Both the position numbers and the translations under genes were made by a program. A stretch of DNA of 64,000 bases, taken from contig BTRK01000004.1 of the NCBI GenBank assembly GCA_036245805.1, forward strand, positions 11,904,001-11,968,000, given 5' to 3'. This DNA is from Pristionchus mayeri. Taxonomy: Eukaryota; Nematoda; Chromadorea; Rhabditida; Neodiplogasteridae. The notes beneath the pieces are model-generated. The model had not been told where the DNA came from, made no database searches, and was given only the letters and a program-made list of their open reading frames with translations. Within the stretch, counting starts at the first letter, position 1. The number at the start of each line of letters is the position of its first letter. Below are positions 1-11,636 of this stretch, piece by piece.

Positions 1-932
1 CCCTGATTTTCTGTGGCGCGCCTCAACGCTGAGGTCGGTTTTTGTAAATCGTGAACGGCTGATCCAAACCCCACACATATAGTAATTCTGAAAGAACTCG
101 ACGAGATAAGCATTTTTACTGTTGGAAGTGAAAAGCCAGCTCGTCTGTGAAAACAGTTGTGGTCATTTGAAATTTTAAAATTTTTGCTCAAAAAAGGTTT
201 TTCAATGTGTGTCATTTTAATTATGATTATTAGATTCCTCATGAAAAGTTACCCCAGGAGCCATATTTTCGTCCATTTATTCGTGCTTCAAAGGGGTCTC
301 CTGGATCTCAGAAGAGGAAAGGTAGTGATTTTTTTTTCAAATATGTATATTTTTAAGACGAGCCACTGTGAACTCTGATTAAAACTGAACAGTTTATGGC
401 TACACTTTGATAGGGCAAAAATATAGCGCACAAAAAACGGACATTATCTCAAATCGAAAAAATCGATTATCTCAACCTCGATTTTTCTCATGTTTGGGCA
501 CATGCTACTTTTCCTTTACGATCCGAATTCCCAATTTTCTGGGAAAATCTAGTAGTACGAACCAACATATGTCAGAAATGTTTGAGCTTCGGCTCCTAAC
601 CAACCCGGAAGGTAGGTATATTTTTGCTTGTTTTTTTACAACTGTTTTCACAGACGAGCTGGCTTTTCACTTCCAACAGTAAAAATGCTTATCTCGTCGA
701 GTTCTTTCAGAATTACTATATATGTGTGGGGTTTGGATCAGCCGTTCACGATTTACAAAAACCGACCTCAGCGTTGAGGCGCGCCACAGAAAATCAGGGT
801 TCAGAGATACGGCTTCCTAAGGTCGATTTTCGAACTCTACGTGAAAAGTTACCCCTAGGGACATCTGAAAATCAGAACTTTATTTTTCGCTGTACGGCCT
901 ATGGTCAGTTCTCTCAGATAGTCACTCATATG
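1..932. repeat. Foldback element, copy 1 (runs off left edge)
   Basis: Positions 1-160 are the near-perfect reverse complement of 641-800, separated by about 480 bases of AT-rich DNA. Positions 801-932 continue the right arm; the matching left part lies outside the window. The outer part (about 801-930) matches the end of the second copy at 12776-15097, including a shared tract that can be read at both 905-930 and 15068-15093. It is therefore a dispersed foldback family. No open reading frame looks real inside. It sits downstream of the last visible exon of the guanylyl cyclase gene on the minus strand. Confidence 0.85.
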
Positions 933-1215
933 CACAGAGACTACTCGAAAACCGGCAATGTGTTTTTTTCATTCTGCAAAAAAGAAGAATTACATTGCTC
1001 CATAATGCAGTGAACAATTGCTCTGTCTAGACGCATTTTCTAGTGAGAAAAAAAGACTAGAGGGGTCTCGTAAGGGGGGGAGAGGAGACCTCTGCCCCTC
1101 TTCCACATTTTTCATTGCACACGCAAAGAATTATTCGTTTTTTTCCATTAATATATTTGTCTATGCAGAGATGTTGTTGACATCAGTCGAATGTAAGGGC
1201 TCGAGTGATGCATAC

Positions 1216-3075
1216 TTCGGTGAGAATGAATATTCTCTGGAATCCCGTCTTTGCCTCGTCGTCTCGCCCATCCATCGTTCCGAACCGATCAACCCACACA
1301 TCCTTGAGAATCCCCTCATCTTGGGAAACTAAACAGGAGGAGTCGGATTACGCATTCAGCCCGTAACCTACCGAATCCCCTCGTCCGGGGGTCCACGAAG
1401 ATGTAGACGTACTCGTCGTTCATCATACCGGCATCGATGAGAGACAGGACGAAGTCTCGCTTGATTCCCGCCTCGTCCGAGAGACACACCGTGAATACTC
1501 AAGAAACGATACTAAGCCATACGAATACGAATGAAACCAGGTTTACTAACTCCTTGCTCGAGACTTGAGTGGAAGCAGAAGACGTGTTGTTTCTTGCTAA
1601 AAATCAGTGATGAATTCGGAAAGTCAAGACCTCGAGAATCGATTGCACGCCCTATCCAATCATCACAAACTCATGCGCTTGTCGAAAGGCGAGAGAGTGT
1701 ATAGGATGAAGCGATGGTATACTTATTTTGCACACATACCTGACTAATGGCATATTCTGGAAACTCATAAAAGAAAGATATTTGAATGTCGTCGTTGAAG
1801 TCCGAGATGGCTTTCTGAAGAGAAAAATTAAATTGAAACCCGCCAAACTTTTTAAATAACTGTTAATTCTCCCTATTGATGGATCGTCTTTTCGCTTTTC
1901 GGAGACTCTCTTCGTTCCATACGCTCTCTCTTTGATCAGAATGAGCGAGATAGTGTATGGAGAGGGCTAGATCGTAGTTCATTTTCGATCACCTCGACAT
2001 CTTCCTTGAGAACTGAGCATTTGTCACCATCTCCTAAAGTGGAGTAGATAAATGCGAAATCGCTCCAACCGAAGTGTCGCATCATCTCATGGAGAGCCAC
2101 GCCGAGTCTGCGAAACCCGAATATCAGAAGATTTACATAAACTATGGACACTACGGGCCTCAAATACAGAAGGCTTTCGTTATCTTTGATTGAAACCGTA
2201 CGCGTAAGAGCCGGGATTCAGCGTCGCGACGGTATAGAATCGATCCTGGTCTTCCAGTGCGCGTGAAGTTGACAGACCCCACGGGAAGTAGGGAACACGG
2301 TAGAAGTTTGCGATGGCTCCGAGGGATATCGAGGCTAAAAATTAATCAACAGCTCTTAAAAAAAACTTCCAGATGATCTTTATGTGCCCAATTGTCACAA
2401 GGCAACAATTGTGATGTAAAGGTGCTATTGCAGTGAAAATGCTCACGCAGATTGCAGTTTGGGCCGATGATGGCAGTTACATTCTTCTTCAGTATCATCT
2501 CCACTCCCCGACCCGATGCCTCGGTCTCAGTGCACTCGTCGAACTCGATGATGAAGCTGAATCGCTTAGTCTAATGATGGAAAATCGGCGCGTTATCTAC
2601 TCTTTTCTCTATGTCCGACCGGCGAAAGAGCACGCGAAATGGTGCGGCGTAAGCCAACTTGGCAACACCAGTTAGGTTTCATCGAAGGCTCACTTAATAT
2701 CGACATCCGGCAGCAGCTGTTCGTCTCGGATTCGATCCATCGCGACGAGCACGGCTCCCGCTGAATTCCTGGAACGGCACAATTTGATTCTCGCCCAAGA
2801 CTCTTCGTTCGTACTAGAGAGAGAAAAGGGACTTCGTATCTTCATTTTGCACACTCTCAATCGGCGATGGAGTTTATAGAATGGAGTTACCGTGGCATCA
2901 TTTGTCGAACTCTATTCGTACCTGTATCCGACGTAGGTGTTATCGTGCATGAATAGAAATCCGACATTAATAGAGAGCCTCTGCGAGAGTGCGACCTGTG
3001 CGAGCTGTGAGATTTGAACACCCAAAATTCGCTTACATTGGCATTTAGAAGGGTACATATTAGTAGGAGAAGCAT
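1216..3075 (-). CDS. Receptor-type guanylyl cyclase, extracellular ligand-binding region (partial)
   Basis: Nematode receptor guanylyl cyclases are single-pass membrane receptors that make cGMP in sensory neurons. Ten exons join with matching phase: 3075-3037, 3004-2922, 2768-2705, 2570-2447, 2334-2202, 2107-1993, 1814-1740, 1596-1551, 1497-1372 and 1319-1216, giving 303 residues. The start MLLLLICTLL looks like a signal peptide. Family-typical strings of the ANF-receptor fold follow: FSFIIEFDECTE, TAIIGPNCN, GAIANFYRVPYFPWG, RHFGWSDFAFIY, ARIFTVCLSD, GMMNDEYVYIF, WVDRFGTMDGRDDEA. No transmembrane, kinase-homology or cyclase exon is visible; after 1216 only noncoding DNA and the foldback follow. 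The rest may lie left of the window, or the gene may be truncated. Intron 1 (32 bases) is very short, and exon 3 needs the donor after base 2705. Confidence 0.88.
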
Positions 3076-3931
3076 CGCCTGGACTGAGATGTGGCAAGGG
3101 GAAATCCTTCACCTCGCTCACTACCGTAGCCTTGCCATTCTAATTCTCACGCACTGAAACCCTTCAACTGGAGAGATGCCTATTATATTGCTCGTAATAC
3201 ACCTCATAATGCGCCTCATATTGCGCGGCTCGTGAGGTTACGGGCTTCATCTCTTCCCTATATCTCGTAAGCTAATGCAATATTCGTAGTCGACTCTGGT
3301 CTTAATTCGACTTTCCTTCCGGAATAGGAAATGATGCACTAATTATGTTTATCGAAAAGATACATGGTGAACGATTAAAAGAATTAAATTGTAGTGAGTA
3401 CTAGACACTCAGAAAATGCATATTCCACTGCATCAGATCACCGTTCGATGGGTACTACAGTTCGTTTAACGGGCCTTCGTCTTTTCATTTCCCACACTCT
3501 CTCGCCACTCGATCGGTCGACAGAGTTCGGGAAATGAAGAGACTACATGAAAACATTATGAATACTCTTGCGAACTGAGCTTCTTGGAAATTTTCTAATC
3601 ACGGCTGGGATTGGATATATCGCTCCCGCCATCGAATCCTCGCCGTTCACAGTTTAGTGGCTGCTTTGATTCTTCTTTTTGCGATTGTATTGAAACGCTA
3701 TTTTTCGTCACATTTCTTTAGTTAATAAAAAAACCTGAAAAGTATGAAAAAAACTATCTTTGATGGAACTAGCCTGTATGTTAAATCAATCTTCAGAACA
3801 TACCACATATGTTTATTGCCAGCGCCCGTTGAGCATGTAATTATCACTTAATTTGTTGATCGTCATTCGAAAAAAGCCAGTTCGCAGGAAACAATGTTAC
3901 CACATTCCTTCCTTCACGTTTCCTTGATCTA
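3076..3931. other. Intergenic, nothing recognised
   Basis: AT-rich DNA between the divergently oriented guanylyl cyclase and sre-like genes. It probably holds both promoters. I see no coding exon, tRNA or clear repeat. Confidence 0.4.
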
Positions 3932-5072
3932 ATGTTCGTGAATTGTAATGAGGATTTGACAAATTCGGAATGCAGGTTCGTATATTTATCATCATCGAAT
4001 GGTATACTTTGCATTCAATTCAATGCAGGTTCATCTTAGCAATTTCGGATATATCAACTCTGGAAAAGGGATGGAGCGTCACTCTGACCAAGCTGTTTAT
4101 GGCACTCGAAACAATCACTATTATCGTCGGAATATGCATCACTTCTTTCGCACTATATGTGCTTCTCGCAAAAGTGAATCGCATAGGCAGTTGTGTAGTT
4201 AACTGTGGGGATCTACCATTTGTGAAATTCAAATTCGATAAGCACGCAATTTGCAAACGTTTCTCAGAATTCACCACTCCACAAGAACCTTTCTCGAATC
4301 GTTATCGCGTACACTTTGCACTATTACGTGCTTTCATGCAGTAAAATCGTCCTTCTCCTGTTCGGAACTGGGTTGATTGACATTAAAGGTACACACTATT
4401 TTCGGCAACATTTAGGACTAAAATTCAGCGCTGCACGCTTCGGACCTCTTCTTTGTCGCTTCTATACTTCATTTGTACGAGAGCATGTTTTATCCGTCAA
4501 TGTTTGTTGGAATTGTGAGGGATGTTTCTATTTGTATACTGATAATTGTTAAAGGTTATCGAGAGAGTCTTCGCTACAATTAATATCGACCAATACGAGG
4601 CAAGCAAGTTAAATTCCATCATTTCTTGAAACTTTAATAAAGACAAGATACGAATCATACATAGTATAAGATTTCAAAGAATAACTGCATGCGATTAATC
4701 GTGTTTAGCAGCATATGACTTCACATATTTCGACGTTGATCATTGCTTCAACCATTTCGATAAGCATTTTTACAGCGATTTGTATTTCAAACGGTTCGGT
4801 TTTTCTGACTATGCCCAAAATTGCAAGCATTTTTCAGTCGGAGGAATATTCCTTCTTCAGAGAACCATCTCCGCTTATAGCGTTGTTTATCCAATCATAA
4901 TTGCCGTTGGTGTAATTGTAAGGATACTCAAACGAACCAGGGCGGATTGCCATTACAGACAGCGATACTGTTGTATCGGAAAAATCGCGCCTACCTGGAA
5001 AGTATTCGAGCAAACAATTCGTATTCACTATCCACGAAGTTTCAGTTAATGGAGAATTTTGACGTATTTCGA
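3932..5072 (+). pseudogene. sre-like chemoreceptor (Sra superfamily), missing C-terminal exons
   Basis: Predicted seven-helix chemoreceptor. Exons 3932-3975, 4029-4194, 4268-4388, 4429-4514, 4555-4599, 4709-4793, 4838-4917 and 4959-5072 match in phase and size the first eight exons of the 12-exon paralogs at 32523-34352 and 47360-49221. Shared landmarks are the start MFVNCNEDLTNSECR, PLHKNLSRIVIAY, the superfamily motif VIERVFATINIDQYE, and SLSTKFQLMENFDVFR. The intron after exon 5 has a GC donor (gcaagc) in place of GT. Exons 9-12 (last helices and tail) are absent; about 280 bases of noncoding DNA and then the THAP transposon follow. No stop codon interrupts the eight exons, so truncation is the only visible damage. 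Confidence 0.8.
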
Positions 5073-5350
5073 GTGAGTTTATTCTCGGGATTTTGATGTC
5101 TTTGATTTTGTATTTATTGTACCTGAAGGCATTTGTATATTCATCGTTGTCATTGGAAAACTCATAATTCTAAAGAAAAATGTCTTCGAAAACAACAAAA
5201 ACGTAAACAAAATCCTCCTTTAAAGGGACCTGGCACTCTTAGAACATTGCCGCCCATATGAAATGTATCACCTTTCCGTTCTCTTTGTTTTCTTTGTCAA
5301 AAAATTAAAAAAATAAAAATTAATAATTAAGCTAAGAATGAATATCAAAG

Positions 5351-5415
5351 TTCAAGACCGGAGCCGGAATTAATACTCGGGTTGAAAAGGTATTAATTCC
5401 GGCTCCGGTCTTGAA
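5351..5415. repeat. Perfect 25-bp hairpin
   Basis: Positions 5351-5375 and 5391-5415 are exact reverse complements around a 15-base loop. The stem is GC-rich in an AT-rich setting. It lies about 130 bases before the THAP transposase coding region, and could be part of that element's end or a transcription stop for the truncated receptor upstream. Confidence 0.9.
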
Positions 5416-5542
5416 GTTTTATTTTCACTGGCTAAGAGTCTCGGCTTACTGTGCTTTTTGTCTTATAGATCTTTTATATTTTTTTTGTAATTTTACTTAT
5501 TTCCATTTTTGTTTGATTATGCTCGCCGAGACCCAATTCAGC

Positions 5543-8500
5543 ATGGCTAGCGTTAGGAAGAGACGTTGCTTCCTCTGTGGGGAGGAGGCGGAGAGTACAA
5601 GGAACTTCCCTCATCGGTCGAGACCTCTGCTTCAAAGGGAGTGGCTGCTCAGACAGGGGCTAGATGAACAGGGAACAGCTCGTCTAAGGGATAGACACTC
5701 TTCGGTGAAAGAGCCTAGATGGTGTTTGCGCCACTTCGACTCCCCCTCCGATGAACTACCCAAGGACGTGAGTTCTATAAATTGTTTTACTAAAATGAAC
5801 CTCTTCTGCCCGCGTGACGAATACACCTGCCCATTGCTTCAGCGCCGAAGTGTCGTTGTCCGCCCTGTTTGCATCCCTACTGTCCCCCTACGCACGACTA
5901 GACCAGCGGATCTCGTTCCGCCATCCCAATTCGCTGCCACACAACCACTTTACCATCAACCCCCACGAAGACAAGTGAGTTCAGCTGCAGCCTAACGATA
6001 TCTGAATGAACATCAATGGGAGATTTATATCTACGATAAACTGCAGTAAAACTATAAGGCACACAACATCAAACTATTGATCGATCTTGACACAGTAGAA
6101 TCATCGACCTACAATCCTCAATTAGACATACTAAATCGACTGATCATGGAGCACATGCCCGTTCCAGGCAGGACCAGGTTCGGTTCGTCGCTCCCGATCA
6201 CTTTCTCCAATCGCTTCGCATACAGATGTAAGTGGAAAGTATATTATTCAGAACTCAAAGAATACATAATCAATGATTTTACATAAATGTCATCATGAAA
6301 ATTTTGAACAATAAACTTTACATAAATGTAATCATGAAAATTTTGAACAATAACTATCGGGACAACTAAGCATGCAATAATGATACGAAACAATTGATGA
6401 AATCTAAAAAAAACAAAAGGTTCCTCGATGGCGCCTCCCCCCTCCCGACTCCGACGACGATCCAGACGACGTCGGTTCCTGGAATCAAATGGATGAGGTC
6501 ATACCAAAGAGGTTCAAAAGTGATCGCTCTACTGCAACAATGGCTACTATCCAGTCACAGGTGAGTCATTTCGGGGTAATTTTGCCAGTTACTAGTTGTA
6601 GCACTCGGAGTACCGGTACTCTCAAGATTCTAACCAAGGGGAAGAGGATGAGGAAATGGAGGAGGAAGAAGAGATTGTGAAAGAGTTGGGCCGATATGCC
6701 GTGATAGAAGATGCTTGCCTGAAGCGGCTGCTAAAGCGGTGTGAAGAGTGTGGGGAGGTACTCGACCAGAGTCTGATCGATATGAGGAGAGAGGGAAGTG
6801 CATGGGTTGTCACCTATCACTGTCTGAACCACAAATGCAATGCCGTTGTGACCATTGAGACCCAACAGAAAGTGGGAAAAGGGAGAGGACAAGTATTCTC
6901 GTTCAATCATTCTCTCGCCATTGCTGCATTTATAACTGGAACCCCTACTCCGGTAAGAAGCAGTATCTGTGGCTAGGAGGTTTCCTGTTTTACAGGTTGT
7001 GTGACCTTGGATTTCTTCTCAAACTCGATTTGCCATCTGACCGCATTATGCGCAAGACAGTTCGTGAAATTGGGAGCGTATCTATCGAACGAGTATACGA
7101 TTCCTGGCAAGAAATGGCAAGAGAAATCGCGGTTGATGCATCTTTGGTATCCTCATGTATTTTTGAAAATCTATGATATTTCTATAATAGGGTAATGGAC
7201 TAGAAGTATCTATCGATGGACAGTTTGATGCTCCCGGCCACACGGCAACTAACAATAAAAACACGGTCATCGATTGCCATACGAAACTTGCAATCGCGTC
7301 GGCCGTATTACACAAGGGATTACCAGGAATAGGTACAATTGCCGCACTAAAACGAATAATCTGCAATCTCAGACGGAGTTTCCTGTCGTATGGAATCAGT
7401 GGGCACCCACCAAGCGCTTGTCGAATTAATCGATAACGGCATAGAAATAAGGTGATGACGTTTATAAATAATAAAGCCATTCATCCACGTATTCTAGACG
7501 GAGAGTAGGTGATCAGAATATGATGGTTAACAAGATATTGCGCGAGGATCCAAAGACAGCGAATATAGAGATGACGCTAGACTGGTGGCACGTTCAGAAG
7601 TCCCTGAGAAAGGAATGGTGGCAGGTCGGGTGTACACGAAAATCTAATAAATTTCGTAATCATACACCATTCAAGATGGTGAAAGCAAATCCCGCCCTCG
7701 CACCCTTCTACCGAATGTTTTTCAACCACCTGTTCCATGTGCACAAGACATATCCCAAGAAAGAAGATCGCCCTCGCGCCCTCGAAGTTGTTCAGTCGTT
7801 TGTTATGCATATCCTGGGCAAACACAAGTGGGCTAAGGTGATACTAATGCAGTAGAGTGTCATCGGTAGGTTATGTTTATGCTTATGAGTTCAAATTGAT
7901 CACGAAGTGCGAACATGGGAAACTGAAGAGGATGAAAAGGGGAGAAAAGCGACTGACATTGAAGGTTTGAATAGGGGAAAGCTAAACTATTTCGAGCGTG
8001 TCACTAATTGTAGGCTGGCAGCAAAGAATTAGAAACGGTTAGAGAGATGCTGTTCGCCCCCAAGTTTGTAAAGGCTTTCCTCTCTGCTGCCTCGCTCATC
8101 GACACTTCAATCAATGAATCTTTTCACTCGCTCAGTCTTATGTATTCGCCGAAAAGATTCGCTTGGTCAGTGAATGATCGAAAGGAAATAATATTCGATT
8201 GCAGCGCTCCCCACTATTACTCGTTGAAGACCAAAGTGTCCATTCTTCACTATAATAGTCTCGCTTTTGATGACATATTAGGGACGAGAGGAGAGACTGG
8301 AAATGCGCTCGTTTCTAGGAAGGGAAGATTAGTAGCAGCGATTAAGAGAAAGAGAGGAAAAGGCACCCATTGTTGGAGGGATGAGGTAAGAAAGACTGTT
8401 TTCGGAATTATATGTATGAGCAATTACAGATTATGGAAGAAAGTCTACGCGTGAGAGACGAGTTGAGCGAGCAACGGGTGATGCGAAGAATGGGTGTTCC

Positions 8501-8672
8501 CCGAGATGATGTCTACGATGAGCTCATTAGTTGGTGGGAGGAGAAGGAGAAGGCTCAACTGGAGTCGGGTTATGAGGATTATGAGAAAGAGGGTTTCGAT
8601 TTCGGGGACTCTAGTGAGGAAGAGATGGGACCTCAGGAGAATGCGGGAGAGGACAAATCCCAAGAATTCTAG
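5543..8672 (+). CDS. THAP zinc-finger DDE transposase-like gene (multi-exon, probably damaged)
   Basis: Exons about 5543-5974, 6061-6229, 6422-6560, 6602-6952, 6960s-7146, 7191-7332, 7373-7451, 7498-7837, 7890-7964, 8014-8385 and 8430-8672. The N-terminus is THAP-like: C-x2-C (RRCFLCGEE), a Trp (REWLLR), then C-x2-H (WCLRHFDSP). A second zinc-binding-like block follows (KRCEECGE and CLNHKC). The core resembles the widespread THAP-linked eukaryotic transposases, with SIDGQFDAPGHTA, TLDWWHVQKSLRKEW, CEHGKL, and INESFHSLSLMYSPKRF near the end. An acidic tail ends at 8672. Two junctions do not keep phase (after 6229 and near 6952), so this copy may be dead or may use unseen splice sites. An internal 39-base stretch at 8168-8206 could be an in-frame intron. 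No terminal repeats were found. Confidence 0.75.
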
Positions 8673-8780
8673 TACTTGTGATTCTCGCTTATATGTTGAT
8701 AAAAAATACAAAGCAATCATCCATCGGACACCTAATTTTAGAAATTGTCAAGGGATATTGAGAGGAAAGGATACGTGTTT

Positions 8781-9487
8781 TCATATAAGCAAAAGTAACC
8801 CACTCTCGGGGTAGATCTCCTCGAGGGTGGTGGTCTTCCTGTCCTTGACGAGACGTCCGAGCTTGCTCGCGGGCATCCGTTCCTTGTCTCTTTCCTTTCC
8901 TCTGCATCCACAGCTGCAAAATGAATAAGAATATTTTTACATGGCACATTGAGATAAACAATATTTACGTGATCGGGTACCACGTGGTACGGTCCCGGCA
9001 TCATGTGATTGATTCCTGGTACCACGTGATATGTTCCCAGTACCTCGTGGTACCGTCCCGGGGCGGTCGGGTTCCGAAATGGTACCGTGAGATACGGACC
9101 TGGTACCGACTTGGTCACACATGATACTTATCAAGGACTGATATGCTAGAGACATGAAGCCGAGTCCCCACTCACGGATGGCGGTGGCCCCAGTCCGACG
9201 TGACCGTTGTAGTCTCCGATAGCGGCGAAGGCCTTGATGCGGGTTCGCTGTCCGGCTCTGTAATGAACATATTTACATAAAAGTAGACTATGTCGGCAAT
9301 GCTCGAAGTAAACAAGTACAACAAACGACCTTGTACACATACTTCCTATGTCAACGATTTGTCGGCCCAGGTGAGGAAAGTTTTCACCGATCAGCAATAT
9401 CACAAACCTGGTCTGCTTGTGGACGGGGATGATCTTGAGGACCTCATCCTTCAGGTTGTAGCAGAGATAGTCGATGAGCTCGAACTC
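8781..9487 (-). pseudogene. rps-2: Ribosomal protein uS5 (RPS2) gene fragments in scrambled order
   Basis: Read on the minus strand, exon 9487-9408 (EFELIDYLCYNLKDEVLKI, then a PVHKQTR end) splices in phase to 9257-9171 (RAGQRTRIKAFAAIGDYNGH). There the conserved stretch after VGLG is missing and the frame breaks before ATAIRE. Further downstream, 8913-8811 encodes DKERMPASKLGRLVKDRKT and TTLEEIY. In RPS2 that block precedes EFELIDY, so the fragments are out of order. Introns are retained, which argues for DNA-level duplication and rearrangement and against retroposition. RPS2 is a small-subunit ribosomal protein at the mRNA entry site. This copy cannot make it. Confidence 0.85.
8966..9110. 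repeat. Cluster of CACGTG-type palindromes
   Basis: Degenerate repeats built around GGTACCACGTGGTAC occur at about 8976, 9018, 9041 and 9081. Several are E-box-like CACGTG or variants, and they are GC-rich compared with their surroundings. They lie between the two rps-2 fragment blocks. Confidence 0.55.
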
Positions 9488-10231
9488 CTGAAGTGTTGTA
9501 GAAACTGGTAATGCTCACATAAAAAAGTTTTTTTACTCGCAAGCACATTGGTGCGGGGAAGTGTGTCTAAGCCTAGCCTTTCCCTATGAGGCCATTTTTC
9601 TCTCCTAAAAAGCCAAACTCAATTCCACGATATAATCAAACATGTTATCAGTATAAAGTCAAAGCGTATTATCCTATCGATTTTATGTTTACGCCACCTT
9701 AGCAAGTTTTAGAACGAAAATGAAACATAGAAAAAACATGAAAAATCATGTGGTATTTTTTCTTCAAATCAAGTAGGTAGGTGTCAATTTCGATATTTTT
9801 CATGCTATGTTACGCACAGCACCATTTTCGTACCGCAAAAATACGGAGAACATTTTAGTAAAGTCGAAAACCATAAGGACGCTGAATCCAAAAAAAACGA
9901 TAATCGAAAAAATGTTTTCGAGCTGTAACATTTTTTAACTTGAAAATTTAAATTCTATAAATAAATATAAATATTAATGGCATAGTAAAGGTAATAAATA
10001 ACCTATTAGTGAGCTATGAACGCAACTTTGCAAGGTGTAAAATGAAAACACATGAATGCACTACGCTGCGATTGACATCCGAAGATATATTCCCGTCAAA
10101 GAATAAAATGGAGCCCGCTTATCCTCAATCTCTACCAAACTAAATAACTTATGCAAGATTCGGGGGCAATACATGCTATGGTATACTTAGAAATTAGAAT
10201 ATGGAACGTAATTTTAATAAATAAACGTAAA
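9488..10231. other. Intergenic, nothing recognised
   Basis: AT-rich spacer between the rps-2 and rps-18 fragments. I see no exon of either ribosomal protein gene here and no obvious repeat. Confidence 0.4.
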
Positions 10232-10808
10232 CTAGCCTTTGTTGAAGCAGATCTTCTTGAGACGCTCGAGTTCCTCACGCCACTTGTTGTCCATTCCGGT
10301 GGAGAGAACCTAAAGCATATCCATGGTAACCTCTACATGAACATGTTTTGCAATCGCCAAATGTGAAGATATAAACAAATGAAATATGGTTCTAAGAATA
10401 TTACACACCTGGGCAGTCTTTCCGCCCTTGTAGTCTTTCTTTATGTTGAGGAACCAGTCGGGGATCTTGCACTGGGTAGGGTTCAGCATGGCGGTGGTGA
10501 TCTTCTCGATCTCCTCATCGGAGAGCTCTTCAGCTCGTCCGGTCAAGTCCCTGAAAAACAGCAGTACATAGCAACCAGCGTTATCACGAACTTGATTAGC
10601 CTGACCCTGACTCTAAGCATTCTAATCATGTAAATAAGTACTCGAACAAACAGAGTCTAATGTGAAGTTCAGGGACCAATAACCGAAATTAAATAGGAGC
10701 AAACCTTGACGGGCGCCAGAGCGAAGGGGTCATCTTGTTTCCATCGGTGTTGCTGTTCATCACGCGATGAATGTGCTGGAACTTCTCGGGCATGATGAGG
10801 GACGACAT
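10232..10808 (-). pseudogene. rps-18: Ribosomal protein uS13 (RPS18) gene copy, decayed
   Basis: Exon 10808-10705 starts MSSLIMPEKFQHIHRVMNS, typical of the RPS18 N-terminus. After NKM an out-of-frame base is needed before FALAPVKG. Exon 10550-10409 encodes [20 protein letters not shown] and then [19 protein letters not shown]. It joins in phase to exon 10310-10232 (VLSTGMDNKWREELERLKKI), which ends in a stop. Missing are the block that normally follows VKG (with the conserved RRYAHVV-type sequence) and about 40 C-terminal residues. Introns are retained. A frameshift and two missing segments make it a pseudogene. It lies on the same strand as the rps-2 fragments. Confidence 0.85.
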
Positions 10809-11636
10809 GGCTGTCGTGCCTTAACTGAAATGGCTCGAGTTAAAGCGAATTCTCACGTAAAAGAGCGAAAACTGAATAAAACATTGGCGTCAGAGGGATG
10901 TTGTGCATTCCCTAGTGTGGTACAGAGAGGGGCCGCAGCGTATAAGTGACTAGTTTATAAAGAGACGAAAAATAGACATGGAAAGACCGGGCGACTAGAT
11001 TGCTCGAGAGCTAAAATAGCAATTGACGAGGGGAGAGAAGGATGCACTTCGCGAGAACGCGCGGGAGAATGAGAGTGCGAGAGAACGAGCGGGCGCACGT
11101 GCATTCTAGTCAACAACTTGCAAATGGAGCGTAAACAACTGGGGGAATGAGTAAACATGCGACATGTGAGTGTCTGTGTACCGGAATAAGGGTAAATCGA
11201 TATTAGCATGATCCCTATACAACACGGGCATTAATTGAAGCCAAAACAGTATGTATGCCGTTAATTAAGGTGTTTACCGGTCTCGGTAAAAGAAGAACGG
11301 AAATAATGCACGAAATACGAGTGAAAAACAGGAAAACATCAGCCAAATATGGGCAAACTTGACGCCGAGTCGAGGGCACAGTCGCGTCCTCCCAACCCTG
11401 ACTGCCGATCAGCGGGTCAGCATGGCCGGATCCAAGCAGCCAACTGATCCGAGCATAACTATGTTTATCGTAATCGGGGCGAACACGCGGAACAATTAAT
11501 TCGAACCGTATTTTTAAAATCACGAATTAAATTTAATTATTTTTTAAAATTTTTTTTATTATTTTTAGTGATGTTTTTGGATCATTCTACGCGCAGAGGG
11601 ATAATATGGTTTTACGTTTCCAGGTCCCTTTAACAG
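10809..11636. other. Intergenic, nothing recognised
   Basis: Contains a purine-rich, CG-containing patch around 11020-11100 and AT-rich DNA around 11520-11580. No exon, tRNA or repeat could be supported. Confidence 0.35.

Noticed and set aside
2433..2675. 80-residue plus-strand ORF
   Set aside because: Antisense shadow of exon 4 of the guanylyl cyclase gene.
5411..5542. Upstream extension of the THAP ORF to an ATG at 5411
   Set aside because: The extension is hydrophobic, AT-rich and begins inside the hairpin; the ATG at 5543 directly precedes the zinc-finger block.
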